DNA of 40,740 nt from Spirochaetes bacterium ADurb.Bin133 (GTDB taxonomy: Bacteria; Spirochaetota; GWE2-31-10; MWDO01). The stretch lies in assembly GCA_002070605.1 (NCBI GenBank), contig MWDO01000025.1, forward strand, positions 1 to 40,740, given 5' to 3'. Both the position numbers and the translations under genes were made by a program. Shown here in pieces: positions 15,784 through 24,895 of this stretch. The notes below the pieces were generated by a model. The model was not told the DNA's origin. It saw nothing but the letters and a program-made list of their open reading frames with translations, and made no database searches. Numbering within the stretch: the stretch's first letter is position 1; every line of letters begins with the position of its first letter.

Positions 15784-16902
15784 CTAGCTTTTTAATTCCT
15801 CTTTATAATAGACGATTTCGGCTTTCTCTCTCAATTCTTTTATGAGATTTTTGTATTCTTCCATGAAAAGGTTCTCTTTATCTCTCATTTTCATGTAATT
15901 TATTATCTGATCTTTAGCCTCTTCGTATGGCACAATCCTTTCGGGAACTTTATCGACGACGTAAAATATGTGATAACCTACTCTCGATTCGATAACTTCA
16001 GAAAATTTGTTTTTGCCAAGCGCGTATATCTTGTCGAGAACGTCCTGTCCAAAACCGAACTGTTCCTTAACCATATCCGCCGCTTCGCCCGAAACCGGCA
16101 TTAATCCAAGATAACCTCTATCGATCTTTTTTGTTTTTGGATTAACTCTGTCTCTTGATTCAATGTCTTCCGAATTTAACTCGCAGAGTTCGTCAAAACT
16201 CTCTCCGTTTTTTAATCTTTTGGATATATCGTCTATTCTCTTCCTTACTATCTGTTTTTCGTTATCCGGCAGAGTAGTTTTGCCGTCTCCCAAAACTGTT
16301 CGTAGAAAAATATGTTTGATCTCTACCGAGTCCGGCTGAACAAATTGGCTCAAATTGTCGTTTCTAAACTTTCTAAGTTCCGAGTCGGGGTACTGTTTCT
16401 GATCGATAGTCATTAATTTTTTTTCGATCTTCTTCATAATATATTGCTTAACCATAACTTTTTCTTTGATTTTATCTTCGAATTTAGCGTAAGTCATGTT
16501 GCCCTCTTTTTCTATATACGCTTTGAATTCGTTTTCGTTATAAACAAAGTTACTGTTTTGCGCATACATCATTTGGGAGTATTGATACTTTACTGCGTCA
16601 ATCTCCTGTTTAACCTGATTTTCGTCAAGGACTATGCTTTTGCTTTTAACTTCGGATCTTAAAAGTTCTTCGTCGATCATTGTTTGAAGAACCTCTTTTT
16701 TGGTGAAGTTTTTCCCGTAAACAGGCGCAAGCTTGCTCACTTCAGAATATGTTTTTTCAAGTTCGTTTGTCGTAATAACGGTTTTATTTACTTTCACAAC
16801 CTTATCGTTCCCTTTTATAAGAGTTTGCGCGGATGTAAATAAGGACGCAGAGAGCAAAAACGATACTGTAGCGATAACGATTGTTTTCAATTTAAAATTC
16901 AT
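15784..16902 (-). CDS. SurA-like periplasmic peptidyl-prolyl isomerase
   Basis: A signal peptide (residues 1 to about 26, MNFKLKTIVIATVSFLLS) exports this 372-residue protein. An N-terminal SurA-N-like chaperone region (VNKTVITTNELEKTY, then IDEELLRSEV) is followed by one parvulin domain at about 200-320. The parvulin blocks are IKHIFLR, GESFDELC, RGYLGLMPV and VESRVGYHIFYV-like. The family escorts outer-membrane proteins through the periplasm, which supports a diderm cell. E. coli SurA has two parvulin domains; only one is seen here, as in PrsA-like or shorter SurA forms. The start is supported by GAGGGG and an upstream promoter. First gene of a five-gene transcript. Confidence 0.88.
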   Translation of the reverse strand: MNFKLKTIVIATVSFLLSASLFTSAQTLIKGNDKVVKVNKTVITTNELEKTYSEVSKLAPVYGKNFTKKEVLQTMIDEELLRSEVKSKSIVLDENQVKQEIDAVKYQYSQMMYAQNSNFVYNENEFKAYIEKEGNMTYAKFEDKIKEKVMVKQYIMKKIEKKLMTIDQKQYPDSELRKFRNDNLSQFVQPDSVEIKHIFLRTVLGDGKTTLPDNEKQIVRKRIDDISKRLKNGESFDELCELNSEDIESRDRVNPKTKKIDRGYLGLMPVSGEAADMVKEQFGFGQDVLDKIYALGKNKFSEVIESRVGYHIFYVVDKVPERIVPYEEAKDQIINYMKMRDKENLFMEEYKNLIKELREKAEIVYYKEELKS

Positions 16903-16940
16903 ATAACCCCTCTAACTGAAATATTTTTAAGTTATAAAAA

Positions 16941-16969
16941 ACTATATCATTATTATATCCTTAAATCAA
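16941..16969 (-). promoter_or_regulatory. Promoter of the surA-nusB-TPR-radical SAM-map operon
   Basis: On the minus strand TTGATT (16969-16964) is 17 nt from TATAGT (16946-16941), about 40 nt before the ATG. It is back-to-back with the promoter of the PEGA gene. Confidence 0.55.
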
Positions 16970-16996
16970 TTTTATTTTAGATTTTTTACTAATTTG

Positions 16997-17026
16997 TTGA
17001 TATTATTTACAAGTTGTGTATATAAT
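16997..17026 (+). promoter_or_regulatory. Promoter of the PEGA/TPR gene
   Basis: TTGATA (16997-17002) is separated by 18 nt from TATAAT (17021-17026), about 36 nt before the ATG at 17062. Confidence 0.6.
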
Positions 17027-17061
17027 AGTAGCGCGTAGTTTATTATTATTTGGTATTTATT

Positions 17062-18372
17062 ATGGGAAAAAAAATGCGTTTATTCTTAAAGCTTAGTTTA
17101 ATTTTACTCAACTTGCCGATTAATTCTCAGGAAGCGCGGTATCTGTTTATAAATAGTTCTCCTATTGGGGCTGCCGTAAAAATTGTCGACAGATCGGGAG
17201 ATTTGACTACTCCGAGTATACTAAAGGGGGAGGATCTCTCGTCGGGAAGAATAGTTATAGATAAGGAGGGGTATAAGCCTTATATTATATCCGAGAGAGA
17301 GCTGAGGGCTCTTGTTAAAGGGGATAAAAAGATTGACGTAGCTCTCGTTCCTATATCTTTCGACCTCTATTTTGCCAAAAAAACCCGTTATAAAATCGGT
17401 CAAACGGCGCTCGAAGGTCCCGTTTACGTTTCAAAATTAAAGAGCGGCAGATACGATATTTTTGTCGAGAACGATCGGATAAGATTTGCAAAATCGTCGG
17501 CGCTTCTCCCATACGAAACGGCTTTTGGAACGGCTTTCGGACTTTCGCTCTCTTCTACTATCGTTACTTTTGTCTTAGCGGAATATTTTAATTTTATGAG
17601 TTACGACTCCGCGTCTTCGGAAGATAAATCGTTTTATGCCAGAAACGCCGCAAATATGAACGTCGCTAAATTTGCGACGTTGGGATCGACGATAACGTTG
17701 GGGGCGGTCTTGATCGGGCTCGTTATAGCGGATACCGCGGGAACGTATCTAAATCAGAAAAAAACTTATGAAATATCCGACAAGACGCCCTCCGCGGATG
17801 ATAGTGCCTTTTATCAATCGGCTATTAATTATTTGTCCAATGGCGAATTGGACCGCTCTATACAGACGCTTGAGTCTATAACGGATTTGTATAAAGAGAG
17901 CGATCTATTGCCGCTGGTCTATTATCAATTGGGGCATAACTACTTTATCAAAGGAAATATTGACGAGGCTATAAAAAATTGGGAGATCTTTGTTCGCAAA
18001 TATCCGATCTATGAATACTACGATATGGCGCTTAAAAATTTGGCGGAAATATACTATAATAAAAAAGAGTACGATATGTCTATAAGCGCGATGGAGAAGT
18101 TTTTATTTACGAACAACCAAAGTTTCAGTAAAGAGACTCTGTTCTCTACAAAATCTACGTTGTACGGTCGGATATACGATTCTACGAAAAATGAAGAATA
18201 TTACGAAAAAGCCGTCGAAAACTATGAATTTCTTATAGATAACTTTGATTCTTCGGAAAGAGCGCTAAATTACTTTTCGGAGCTGTTAAAACTTTATTAT
18301 ATGAAGGGCGATGACGATAAAGTAGTGAAGTTAAAATTGAAAGCCGCAAATAAGAATATAGATATAAAATAG
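17062..18372 (+). CDS. PEGA-domain and TPR-repeat envelope protein
   Basis: An N-terminal hydrophobic signal (MRLFLKLSLILLNLPINSQ) is followed by a PEGA domain at about 25-80 (LFINSSPIGAAVKIVDRSG, then VIDKEGYKPYII). PEGA domains are beta-rich surface modules. Two hydrophobic helices (about 150-175 and 200-225) come next. The C-terminal half has TPR units (LPLVYYQLGHNYFIKGNIDE, YEYYDMALKNLAEIYYNKKE) like BamD or YbgF scaffolds. The protein is about 436 residues. The start could be ATG 17062 or 17074; no good ribosome-binding site precedes either. It is followed 41 nt later by the giant coiled-coil gene, probably on the same transcript. Confidence 0.75.
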   Translation: MGKKMRLFLKLSLILLNLPINSQEARYLFINSSPIGAAVKIVDRSGDLTTPSILKGEDLSSGRIVIDKEGYKPYIISERELRALVKGDKKIDVALVPISFDLYFAKKTRYKIGQTALEGPVYVSKLKSGRYDIFVENDRIRFAKSSALLPYETAFGTAFGLSLSSTIVTFVLAEYFNFMSYDSASSEDKSFYARNAANMNVAKFATLGSTITLGAVLIGLVIADTAGTYLNQKKTYEISDKTPSADDSAFYQSAINYLSNGELDRSIQTLESITDLYKESDLLPLVYYQLGHNYFIKGNIDEAIKNWEIFVRKYPIYEYYDMALKNLAEIYYNKKEYDMSISAMEKFLFTNNQSFSKETLFSTKSTLYGRIYDSTKNEEYYEKAVENYEFLIDNFDSSERALNYFSELLKLYYMKGDDDKVVKLKLKAANKNIDIK

Positions 18373-18413
18373 ATTTATTTCTATACGGATTTGAGGAGTT
18401 TCTAGGGCGTTAT

Positions 18414-21400
18414 ATGGAAAACAATTTGGATGATTATTTGGTTTCGGAAGGGGAGGAGATAGCTTCGATTTCTGAGATGCAAAAATTATTTGTTCAAAAT
18501 AATCGGGAGAATATTTTACGCGGAGATACCAAATCGAATATAAGCGGACAAAACGGGGATGACGACGGCGATTTTACCGACCTTTTTGAAACAGATACGC
18601 CGGAAAATATTTTTATAAACGACAATAAGAGCATAATTGATTCGATAGAGTTCTTAAATTATAAAGATTATTTCCCCGAACTTAGCGTTACGATCGACGA
18701 AGAGATTAGGATGCGAAAAGCTATGACGGCGGATAGCGGCTCGATCGATAGCGCGGAGACTGCCGTTCTCGAAGAAGATCTGTCGGACAAAGCTACTCTT
18801 GAGGAAGTTCCTTTAAAAACCCCAAAACTTAAAAAGAGATATAAAATATCAAATTTTAAAAAATCCGACAATAATAGAGCCGGGCTAACCGAGATTACGG
18901 ATACCGGCGAAATGAAAATAGACGGGCAGGAAATATTATCCGATGAAAAACAGGAGGAGCCTTTTCAGGAAAATATACAAGAAGATATTTTAATTAAAAA
19001 GGAAAATTTCGACGGTCAAATCGACGCGCTCCTAAAAAAAATTAATGACAAAAACAATTCCGTCGCCTATCCGGGTAAAATTGATCTTACAGCTATAGAT
19101 TCGTCTTTGTCTCAAAAAAGTATTAGTTTCGAAAAGGATTCCGAAGATATCGAGTCAGTTAAAGACGACGAGATGTTCGGCGTAAAAAAATCCGAAATAC
19201 TGGACAATATCGATAAGAGTATCAGCGCGTCCAGATCGTCTTCCTCTTTTGATATTTCTAAAATAAAGAATCTTCGCGCCGGTTTTTTTCTGCCTTTAAT
19301 GGTATTTGTAATATCGTTTGCCTTCATATTTTTGGCGATTCCGGCTCTGTCGTTGTATTTTCAAAAAACTTCTACTTCTACGCTCGAGGATAACGTCATA
19401 AACGATAGTTCGATACTTGAGAAAATCGCAAAGCAAAAAGAGGAAGAGGCGAGAAACGCGCGTTTGAGACTCGAAGAGGAGCGTAGGAAACTGGAGAGCG
19501 ATAGAAATAAGATGGAAAGTCTCATTAATGAAGAATCATTCAGAAGGCAGTTAGAGATAGAGAACTTATATAAGGAAAAATATACCGCTTTAGAAAAGAG
19601 AGGATTGTCCGAAGCGGATATAACAAAGATACGTAAACAATTGGAAGACGAGAAGAGAAAAGAGTTGGATAGTGTGGAAAAAGAAAAAGAGCGTCAGATT
19701 AACGAACAAAAAAAGGCGCTTGTCGATAAAAACAGAGAATTGGAAAGTATAGAGAAGAGATTAAAGGACGCTATAGCAAATAAAGAATTTGAGATATCCA
19801 ACATAACCAAAACTCTCGAGACGCAGTTGAAAGAGAAGGACGCGGAAAGAGAGTCGATTTCGAAAAAATTGAAAGAGTTAAGCGAGACTAACGTAAAGAT
19901 AAAAGAATTTAACGACATAATATATCAATTAATATCCGGTTCTATTGACGAATTTAAGAAAAATAACGCCGAATCGGGACTGCTCAAACTAGATACCGTC
20001 TTAAGATATTACGAATCAAGAATAGATTTTGTCAACGCTAATCCCGATCTAAAAAATAAGATGGTTACGGACGTGTTTTTTGTTCAGTCGTTGAATAAAT
20101 ACGTAAGCGATCTCAGATCCTCTTCGACTTTTAATAAAGAATACGTTGAGTTAATCAATAAGTTTAAACAGATCAACGAATATTACAAAAACGCCGAGAC
20201 GTTTTATTCTCAGAGAAACTGGAGTAGGTCAAGCGAGGAGTACGACAAGGTCATCGCTCAAATTAACGAAGTCAACTCTTCATATAAAAGGATCAAAGAG
20301 ATCGATAAGCATATTCAGAATATAAAAGCGGCTAATTACTACAACTCCGCCGTCGAGTATATGAAGTCCGGTAATTACGATTTAGCGTTAAATAATTTTG
20401 GCAACGTAATAAAAGAGACTCCAATGAGCGATTATACGAGCCAATCTGTCGATAGTATATTTGCGCTTTCAAATACATTGTTGGCAAACAAAGATAAAAG
20501 CGAAATTGAGAAGATAAATTCGGCTAACGTCGGGGCGAAAGTATTATTCGACGGCGGCGTAAGGCATCTTCAGAATAAAAGATTTGATCAAGCGGCGGAC
20601 TCTTTTAGCGAAGTAATATTAAAATATCCCATTTCCGATTACGCCAAGCAGTCTCATACAAACCTCGTATTATCTCTGCAAAATAAATATAAAGAAGAAG
20701 AAAACAAGATTTACGCAAACTTAAAGTCAAAATTCAGCGATAATTATGAGAAATACAAAAAATTAAACGACGAAGGCAAATTTCGGGAAGCCAGGGGATA
20801 CTATTTTGCCGCTCTCAATTCGGCTTTTGGGATTTATACCAATGAAACGGTAGAGGAATTTAAGCGGTTTGAAGATCGGTATATATTCGATGAAATTAAC
20901 AAAAATAAAGGCGTAGACGAAAAACAATTAAAAATTCAGCTTGAAACTGCAAAAAAAGAGATAGAAGACGAGTATAACAAACTGTTAAGCGCTCAAAAAG
21001 AGAAATATGAACGGGAAATTGCGGCGGTAAATCTCAAATATAGTCAAGAGATAGCTTCGCTTACCGCCGAAAGAGATAATCTAAAAATAGCTTACGATAA
21101 TTTGTTAAAATCTGCGTCTGAGAACGAAAGCGTAGCGGCTAAATTGAAGGAGTACGACGAAAAATTAAAGCGGAAAGATATCGAATTGGCCGAACTAAAT
21201 GAGAAGTATAAAACCTCCGTCGAAAACGTCGAAGCGGTAAAACTTGAGCTGGAGGAAAAAATAGCAGCGTTGACTAAAGAGAAGGAAACTTTGGAAGCCG
21301 AACTTTATAAAATGAGGGCCGATATGACAAAAGGGGAGGTCGCCGAAGTCGCTCTAAAAACTTTGATTACGGAGAAGGATAAGGAAATTGTTAATTTAAA

Positions 21401-22748
21401 AAAAGAGAAGTCTGAAGCTATTAAAACGGCTGAGTTTGTAAAAAAAATGCATGAGGACGAATTAGCTAAGATTAGAGTAGAAAAAGATATGTTAACCGCC
21501 GGTTTGGAAGATATTCGTAAAGAAAATGCCGGATATAAAACGAGTATCGAAAATTATACAAAACAGTTAAGGGATAAAGACGCGACGATCGCCGCTTTAA
21601 ATAAAAAATATAGCGAATTGGAGAAGAGTTTGTCGGCGACAAAGTCGAACGTCGAAGAGTTGAAGAGACTGGAAGAGCTTGCCGCTAAATACAAAACCGA
21701 GAGAGATAAAATTCAGTCGGATTACGATAATCTTTTGAAAAACAGAGAAGGCGAGGAGATGTATAAGAAGCTGATCGCTCAGAAAGAGAGTGAAATCTCA
21801 AATTTAAACTCTCTAATTGAAGCGGAGAAATCAAAGAATATCGAATCGGCAAAAAAATATGAAAGAACGATAGCAAATTTGCAGAGAGATAAAGAGACGT
21901 TAGAAAAAGAGTATAAAATATTGCATGAAAAAAGGGCTTCCAACGAAGACGTTAGTTTGGAAGTGGCAAAGGTTAAGAAAAGATACGACGAGATTATTGT
22001 ATTAAAAGACAGAGAGATAGAAAAATTGAAAAACGCTCCTCCCGTAACTTATACCGATGAAAAAATTAAAAACGAACTGGCCAGGATAGAGAAAGAGTTG
22101 CAGAACGAAAAAATTAATTCTCAAAAATTAAAAGAGCAGCTGGTTGAGACGTATAAAAAGTATAGCGAACTTGAAACTAAAAATAAGTTGTCTTCCGGAG
22201 AACTTGCCGATAAATACAAAAATATGTACGATAAATTGCAGGAAGATTATAAAAAACTTGATAGCGAACTGAAAAAGGCGCGCAGCGATAAAGAAAACTA
22301 TGAAAATACGCTGACTAATAAGATAAAAGCGGAATATGAAGAGAAATTCAAACAAGACAAACAGGAACTTATAAAAAATTTTAATATCGAACTTGATAGG
22401 TTAAATAAAATAATTCTTCTGCAAAATAAAATAGATAACGCGAAAAAATATTCAGATAAGGATACGGAGAGCGGAGATAGTTTAAATACAAAGTTATTGG
22501 CTCGAATAGTTGATAAAATAGGAGATTCTGTCTCTTTTCAATTCTTTTCGTTGGATTCCGTATCTAAAGTAAAACGGGGAGATATACTGACCGTAGTAAG
22601 GATCGCAAAAATCGGCGGCGATAACAAGGAGTTGATCGTAGGAAAAATCGAGGTAACGCATACCGACGTCAAATCTATTTATGGAAGAGGAGTTGCGAAA
22701 AGCGCCAATTCCGGCTTCAATATAGAAATAAACGATTTAATAAGATAA
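18414..22748 (+). CDS. Giant membrane-anchored coiled-coil protein with TPR-like insert
   Basis: This 1444-residue protein is not recognised as a named family. A hydrophilic, probably cytoplasmic N-terminal region (1-290) precedes one membrane segment at about 293-315 (LPLMVFVISFAFIFLAIPAL). A long coiled coil rich in E, K and R follows (345-510). A TPR-like section (about 560-800) contains YYNSAVEYMKSGNYDLALNN and LFDGGVRHLQNKRFDQAADS. A second coiled coil spans about 830-1330. A globular C-terminal domain of about 95 residues (LARIVDKIGDSVSFQFF, GDILTVVRI) ends the protein. It could span the periplasm. It is preceded by the PEGA/TPR gene and followed 5 nt later by the RseC-like gene. Confidence 0.8.
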   Translation: MENNLDDYLVSEGEEIASISEMQKLFVQNNRENILRGDTKSNISGQNGDDDGDFTDLFETDTPENIFINDNKSIIDSIEFLNYKDYFPELSVTIDEEIRMRKAMTADSGSIDSAETAVLEEDLSDKATLEEVPLKTPKLKKRYKISNFKKSDNNRAGLTEITDTGEMKIDGQEILSDEKQEEPFQENIQEDILIKKENFDGQIDALLKKINDKNNSVAYPGKIDLTAIDSSLSQKSISFEKDSEDIESVKDDEMFGVKKSEILDNIDKSISASRSSSSFDISKIKNLRAGFFLPLMVFVISFAFIFLAIPALSLYFQKTSTSTLEDNVINDSSILEKIAKQKEEEARNARLRLEEERRKLESDRNKMESLINEESFRRQLEIENLYKEKYTALEKRGLSEADITKIRKQLEDEKRKELDSVEKEKERQINEQKKALVDKNRELESIEKRLKDAIANKEFEISNITKTLETQLKEKDAERESISKKLKELSETNVKIKEFNDIIYQLISGSIDEFKKNNAESGLLKLDTVLRYYESRIDFVNANPDLKNKMVTDVFFVQSLNKYVSDLRSSSTFNKEYVELINKFKQINEYYKNAETFYSQRNWSRSSEEYDKVIAQINEVNSSYKRIKEIDKHIQNIKAANYYNSAVEYMKSGNYDLALNNFGNVIKETPMSDYTSQSVDSIFALSNTLLANKDKSEIEKINSANVGAKVLFDGGVRHLQNKRFDQAADSFSEVILKYPISDYAKQSHTNLVLSLQNKYKEEENKIYANLKSKFSDNYEKYKKLNDEGKFREARGYYFAALNSAFGIYTNETVEEFKRFEDRYIFDEINKNKGVDEKQLKIQLETAKKEIEDEYNKLLSAQKEKYEREIAAVNLKYSQEIASLTAERDNLKIAYDNLLKSASENESVAAKLKEYDEKLKRKDIELAELNEKYKTSVENVEAVKLELEEKIAALTKEKETLEAELYKMRADMTKGEVAEVALKTLITEKDKEIVNLKKEKSEAIKTAEFVKKMHEDELAKIRVEKDMLTAGLEDIRKENAGYKTSIENYTKQLRDKDATIAALNKKYSELEKSLSATKSNVEELKRLEELAAKYKTERDKIQSDYDNLLKNREGEEMYKKLIAQKESEISNLNSLIEAEKSKNIESAKKYERTIANLQRDKETLEKEYKILHEKRASNEDVSLEVAKVKKRYDEIIVLKDREIEKLKNAPPVTYTDEKIKNELARIEKELQNEKINSQKLKEQLVETYKKYSELETKNKLSSGELADKYKNMYDKLQEDYKKLDSELKKARSDKENYENTLTNKIKAEYEEKFKQDKQELIKNFNIELDRLNKIILLQNKIDNAKKYSDKDTESGDSLNTKLLARIVDKIGDSVSFQFFSLDSVSKVKRGDILTVVRIAKIGGDNKELIVGKIEVTHTDVKSIYGRGVAKSANSGFNIEINDLIR

Positions 22749-22753
22749 AATAA

Positions 22754-23176
22754 ATGGAATACGGCATAGTAAAAGAAATTATAAGTTCCAATAGATTAAT
22801 TGTAGACGTTGTAAGTAAAAACGAATGCTCTAGTTGTTCGGCTAAAGAGGGTTGCCGTATTTTTGATAAAAAATGCGAATCTTTGCTGGAAGCCGGATAT
22901 TCCGGCGAGATAAAAGAGGGCGATATGGTTTTAGTAAATATTAAACCGGCTCAAAAAATATTTTCCTCCGTCGTAATTTTTCTGCTCCCCCTTGTTTTTA
23001 TGTTTTTATTTTATTTTTTAGCCGGAATATTTGCAAAAATTGAGATAATAGAAGTTTTATCGGCCATAACGGGCTTAATCGCGTCCTTTATTATGATTAC
23101 CCTTATTTTTAAAAGCAAACGTATAAAAAATTTACTAACCCCCATAGTTGAAATAATTGAAAATCCGACGGAATAA
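22754..23176 (+). CDS. RseC/MucC-like membrane protein
   Basis: The N-terminal domain carries the cysteine cluster of the SoxR-reducing-system RseC family, CSSCSAKEGC, with a further Cys in KKCES. Two membrane helices follow (about 73-93 and 101-122). RseC members modulate sigma-E signalling or act with the Rnf-type SoxR-reducing complex; neither partner is seen here. The protein has 140 residues, close to the family length. It starts 5 nt after the coiled-coil gene and lacks a clear ribosome-binding site of its own, so it may depend on translation of the gene before it. Confidence 0.8.
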   Translation: MEYGIVKEIISSNRLIVDVVSKNECSSCSAKEGCRIFDKKCESLLEAGYSGEIKEGDMVLVNIKPAQKIFSSVVIFLLPLVFMFLFYFLAGIFAKIEIIEVLSAITGLIASFIMITLIFKSKRIKNLLTPIVEIIENPTE

Positions 23177-23191
23177 AAATATTATAAAATA

Positions 23192-23386
23192 CGTATCCCG
23201 TCGGTTTTTTTGGCGGAAGTAAATTGACGCATATGAGACGCGTCGATAACGCGCGACAATTGTCGTATAAAATTGACACATATGCGCCCCGCGTCGCGCT
23301 TCCTGATAGAAAATGACACATATGGGACGCGCCGCTCCTCTATAAAATTTGACACATATGGAGCTAAAAATAATTCGACGCATATG
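23192..23386 (+). repeat. TTGACRCATATG repeat cluster D
   Basis: The left terminus CGTATCCCGTCGGTTTTTTT starts at 23192. Five motif copies follow at 23224-23235, 23273-23284, 23313-23324 (ATGAC variant), 23349-23360 and 23375-23386 (TCGAC variant). Spacing falls from 49 to 26 nt along the cluster. The first spacer contains CGACAATTGTCG as in cluster C. No right terminus is present; a decayed RHH gene end follows directly. Confidence 0.87.
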
Positions 23387-23400
23387 GGACAGGTATTTCG

Positions 23401-23469
23401 GATAAAACGACGCAATTGCTAAATATCGCCGCTCGAGAACGGAAATTATATATATTTTGTAAAAAATAA
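23401..23469 (+). pseudogene. 3' remnant of a third RHH-like gene
   Basis: Translation from 23401 gives DKTTQLLNIAARERKLY and then a stop at 23467. The intact copies read NKMTQLLNIAAQKQLLY and GRMTQLLDIAARKRLLY near residues 140-157. The DNA also matches (ATCGCCGCTCGAGAACGG against ATCGCCGCTCGAAAACGG). The first 140 codons and the last part of the gene are missing. It lies 14 nt after cluster D in the same orientation as at the other two loci. Confidence 0.75.
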
Positions 23470-23473
23470 TATT

Positions 23474-23502
23474 TTGTTATTAATTTTTAAGGATTGTATA
23501 GT
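23474..23502 (+). promoter_or_regulatory. Candidate promoter of the efflux operon
   Basis: TTGTTA (23474-23479) is 17 nt from TATAGT (23497-23502), about 70 nt before the tolC-like start. Moderate matches only. Confidence 0.4.
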
Positions 23503-23570
23503 ATAAAAACAATAGAAATAGTTAAGAATTTTTTTTATAAAAAATTTTTAATGGAACTATTACGGAATTT

Positions 23571-24878
23571 ATGTTAAGAGCGGTTGTAGTTTTTGTTAAT
23601 ATTTTTTTTATCGCGTCAAACTTTTTTTCTAAAGACGGTAATATCTTATATTTATCTTTAGAAGAGGCGATTAATCTTTCCGTCAAAAATAATCTTGATA
23701 TAAAAAAAGAGGATATTAATCTAAAGGATAAAAAGATTGCTTTGTATTCTTCATTTAACAAATTTTATCCCGATCTTTCGCTATCTTCTTCTATAAATTC
23801 GGGCTACGATTTTAATAAAGAGACTGCGGATAACTCTATAAGGGCCGGTTTTAGTTTATCTCTTTCGTTAAGCGCAAAAATAATTTACGATATCAGAGAT
23901 TTGTATCTCGATTATTATATAGGCAAAGTCGCTTATGATAAAACCAGAGCTTCGGCGCTCAAAAATCTTAAGCTTGCTTATTTTAATATAGTTTTGATTG
24001 ACGAGGAGATAAATATAAAGGAGAAGGCGTTAAAAAACGCCGAAGCCCGGTATAATAAGTCGTTGATTCAGTATAAAGAGGGGGAGATATCCGAACTTGA
24101 TATTTTAAACGAGGAATATTCTTACAAATCTATTTTGCCCGATTTGGTCGCCATGAAAAATAATAGGGAGAATGTTGTAAATTTATTTAAAATTATACTG
24201 GGAATTCCGCTTGAGAGTAGTATTGCGCTAACTGACGTTATACCGACCGATATATCTCTTGAAATACCGGATTTAGATAATAATTTGATAGAAAACAATT
24301 TGATAGAAAACAATTTTGATATTCAAAATCTTAATCTTAAGATTGAGAAGGATAAAAATTCTCAATATATAAATATCGCGTCCTTAACTCCAAGCGTCAG
24401 ATTGTCGTATTCGGTTAATGCCGGCTCGATTAAAGATCCGTTTATCGAACGGTGGAATAACGAAAATTGGAACGGTTCGACCTCTTTAGGATTTACCGTT
24501 TCAATACCGATAAAACCGGCTCTTCCGTTTTCTTCCGAACAGGTATCGTTGATCAAATCCGATTCGGTTATAAAAAAAACGATCATAGACCTTGAGATCG
24601 AAAAGAATAATAAACGGGTCGAATTAACGACTATTTTGCTAAAACTAAAGCAAGTCGGCGAAACTCTTGAAGCGTTAAGATTAAATATTGATATTGCCGA
24701 AAAAATATCAAAATTGACTGAAAATTCATATTACGAGGGGACAAAAAGTTTTCTTGAGGTCGCCGAATCTCAAAAAAACGCCGAAGAGGCGAAATTAAAA
24801 TATAATAAGTCTCTATACGATTATTATAAAGGGGTTGTAGAGATTGAATTTTTGTTGAATGAAAGCATAGTTAAATAG
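23571..24878 (+). CDS. TolC-family outer-membrane efflux protein
   Basis: This is the outer-membrane channel of a tripartite exporter. The 435 residues begin with a signal-like segment (LRAVVVFVNIFFIASNFF), then LSLEEAINLSVKNNLDIKKE, the classic first helix of OEP proteins. The two OEP repeats follow, each with long helices (AEARYNKSLIQYKEGEISEL and SKLTENSYYEGTKSFLEVAE). A 15-nt duplication at about 24283-24313 makes the peptide NNLIENNLIEN in a loop. It is first of three genes with the MFP adaptor and the RND pump. Confidence 0.88.
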   Translation: MLRAVVVFVNIFFIASNFFSKDGNILYLSLEEAINLSVKNNLDIKKEDINLKDKKIALYSSFNKFYPDLSLSSSINSGYDFNKETADNSIRAGFSLSLSLSAKIIYDIRDLYLDYYIGKVAYDKTRASALKNLKLAYFNIVLIDEEINIKEKALKNAEARYNKSLIQYKEGEISELDILNEEYSYKSILPDLVAMKNNRENVVNLFKIILGIPLESSIALTDVIPTDISLEIPDLDNNLIENNLIENNFDIQNLNLKIEKDKNSQYINIASLTPSVRLSYSVNAGSIKDPFIERWNNENWNGSTSLGFTVSIPIKPALPFSSEQVSLIKSDSVIKKTIIDLEIEKNNKRVELTTILLKLKQVGETLEALRLNIDIAEKISKLTENSYYEGTKSFLEVAESQKNAEEAKLKYNKSLYDYYKGVVEIEFLLNESIVK

Positions 24879-24895
24879 GATTATTGAGGAGGGGT

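Noticed and set aside
23164-23173. CCGACGGAAT at the end of the RseC-like gene as a right terminus of a repeat element
   Set aside because: It lacks the preceding A-run, lies in the coding sequence and faces the wrong way for cluster D; probably chance.
23109-23415. Overlapping minus-strand ORFs of 70-82 codons
   Set aside because: All three are translated repeat cluster D in different frames and have no independent support.
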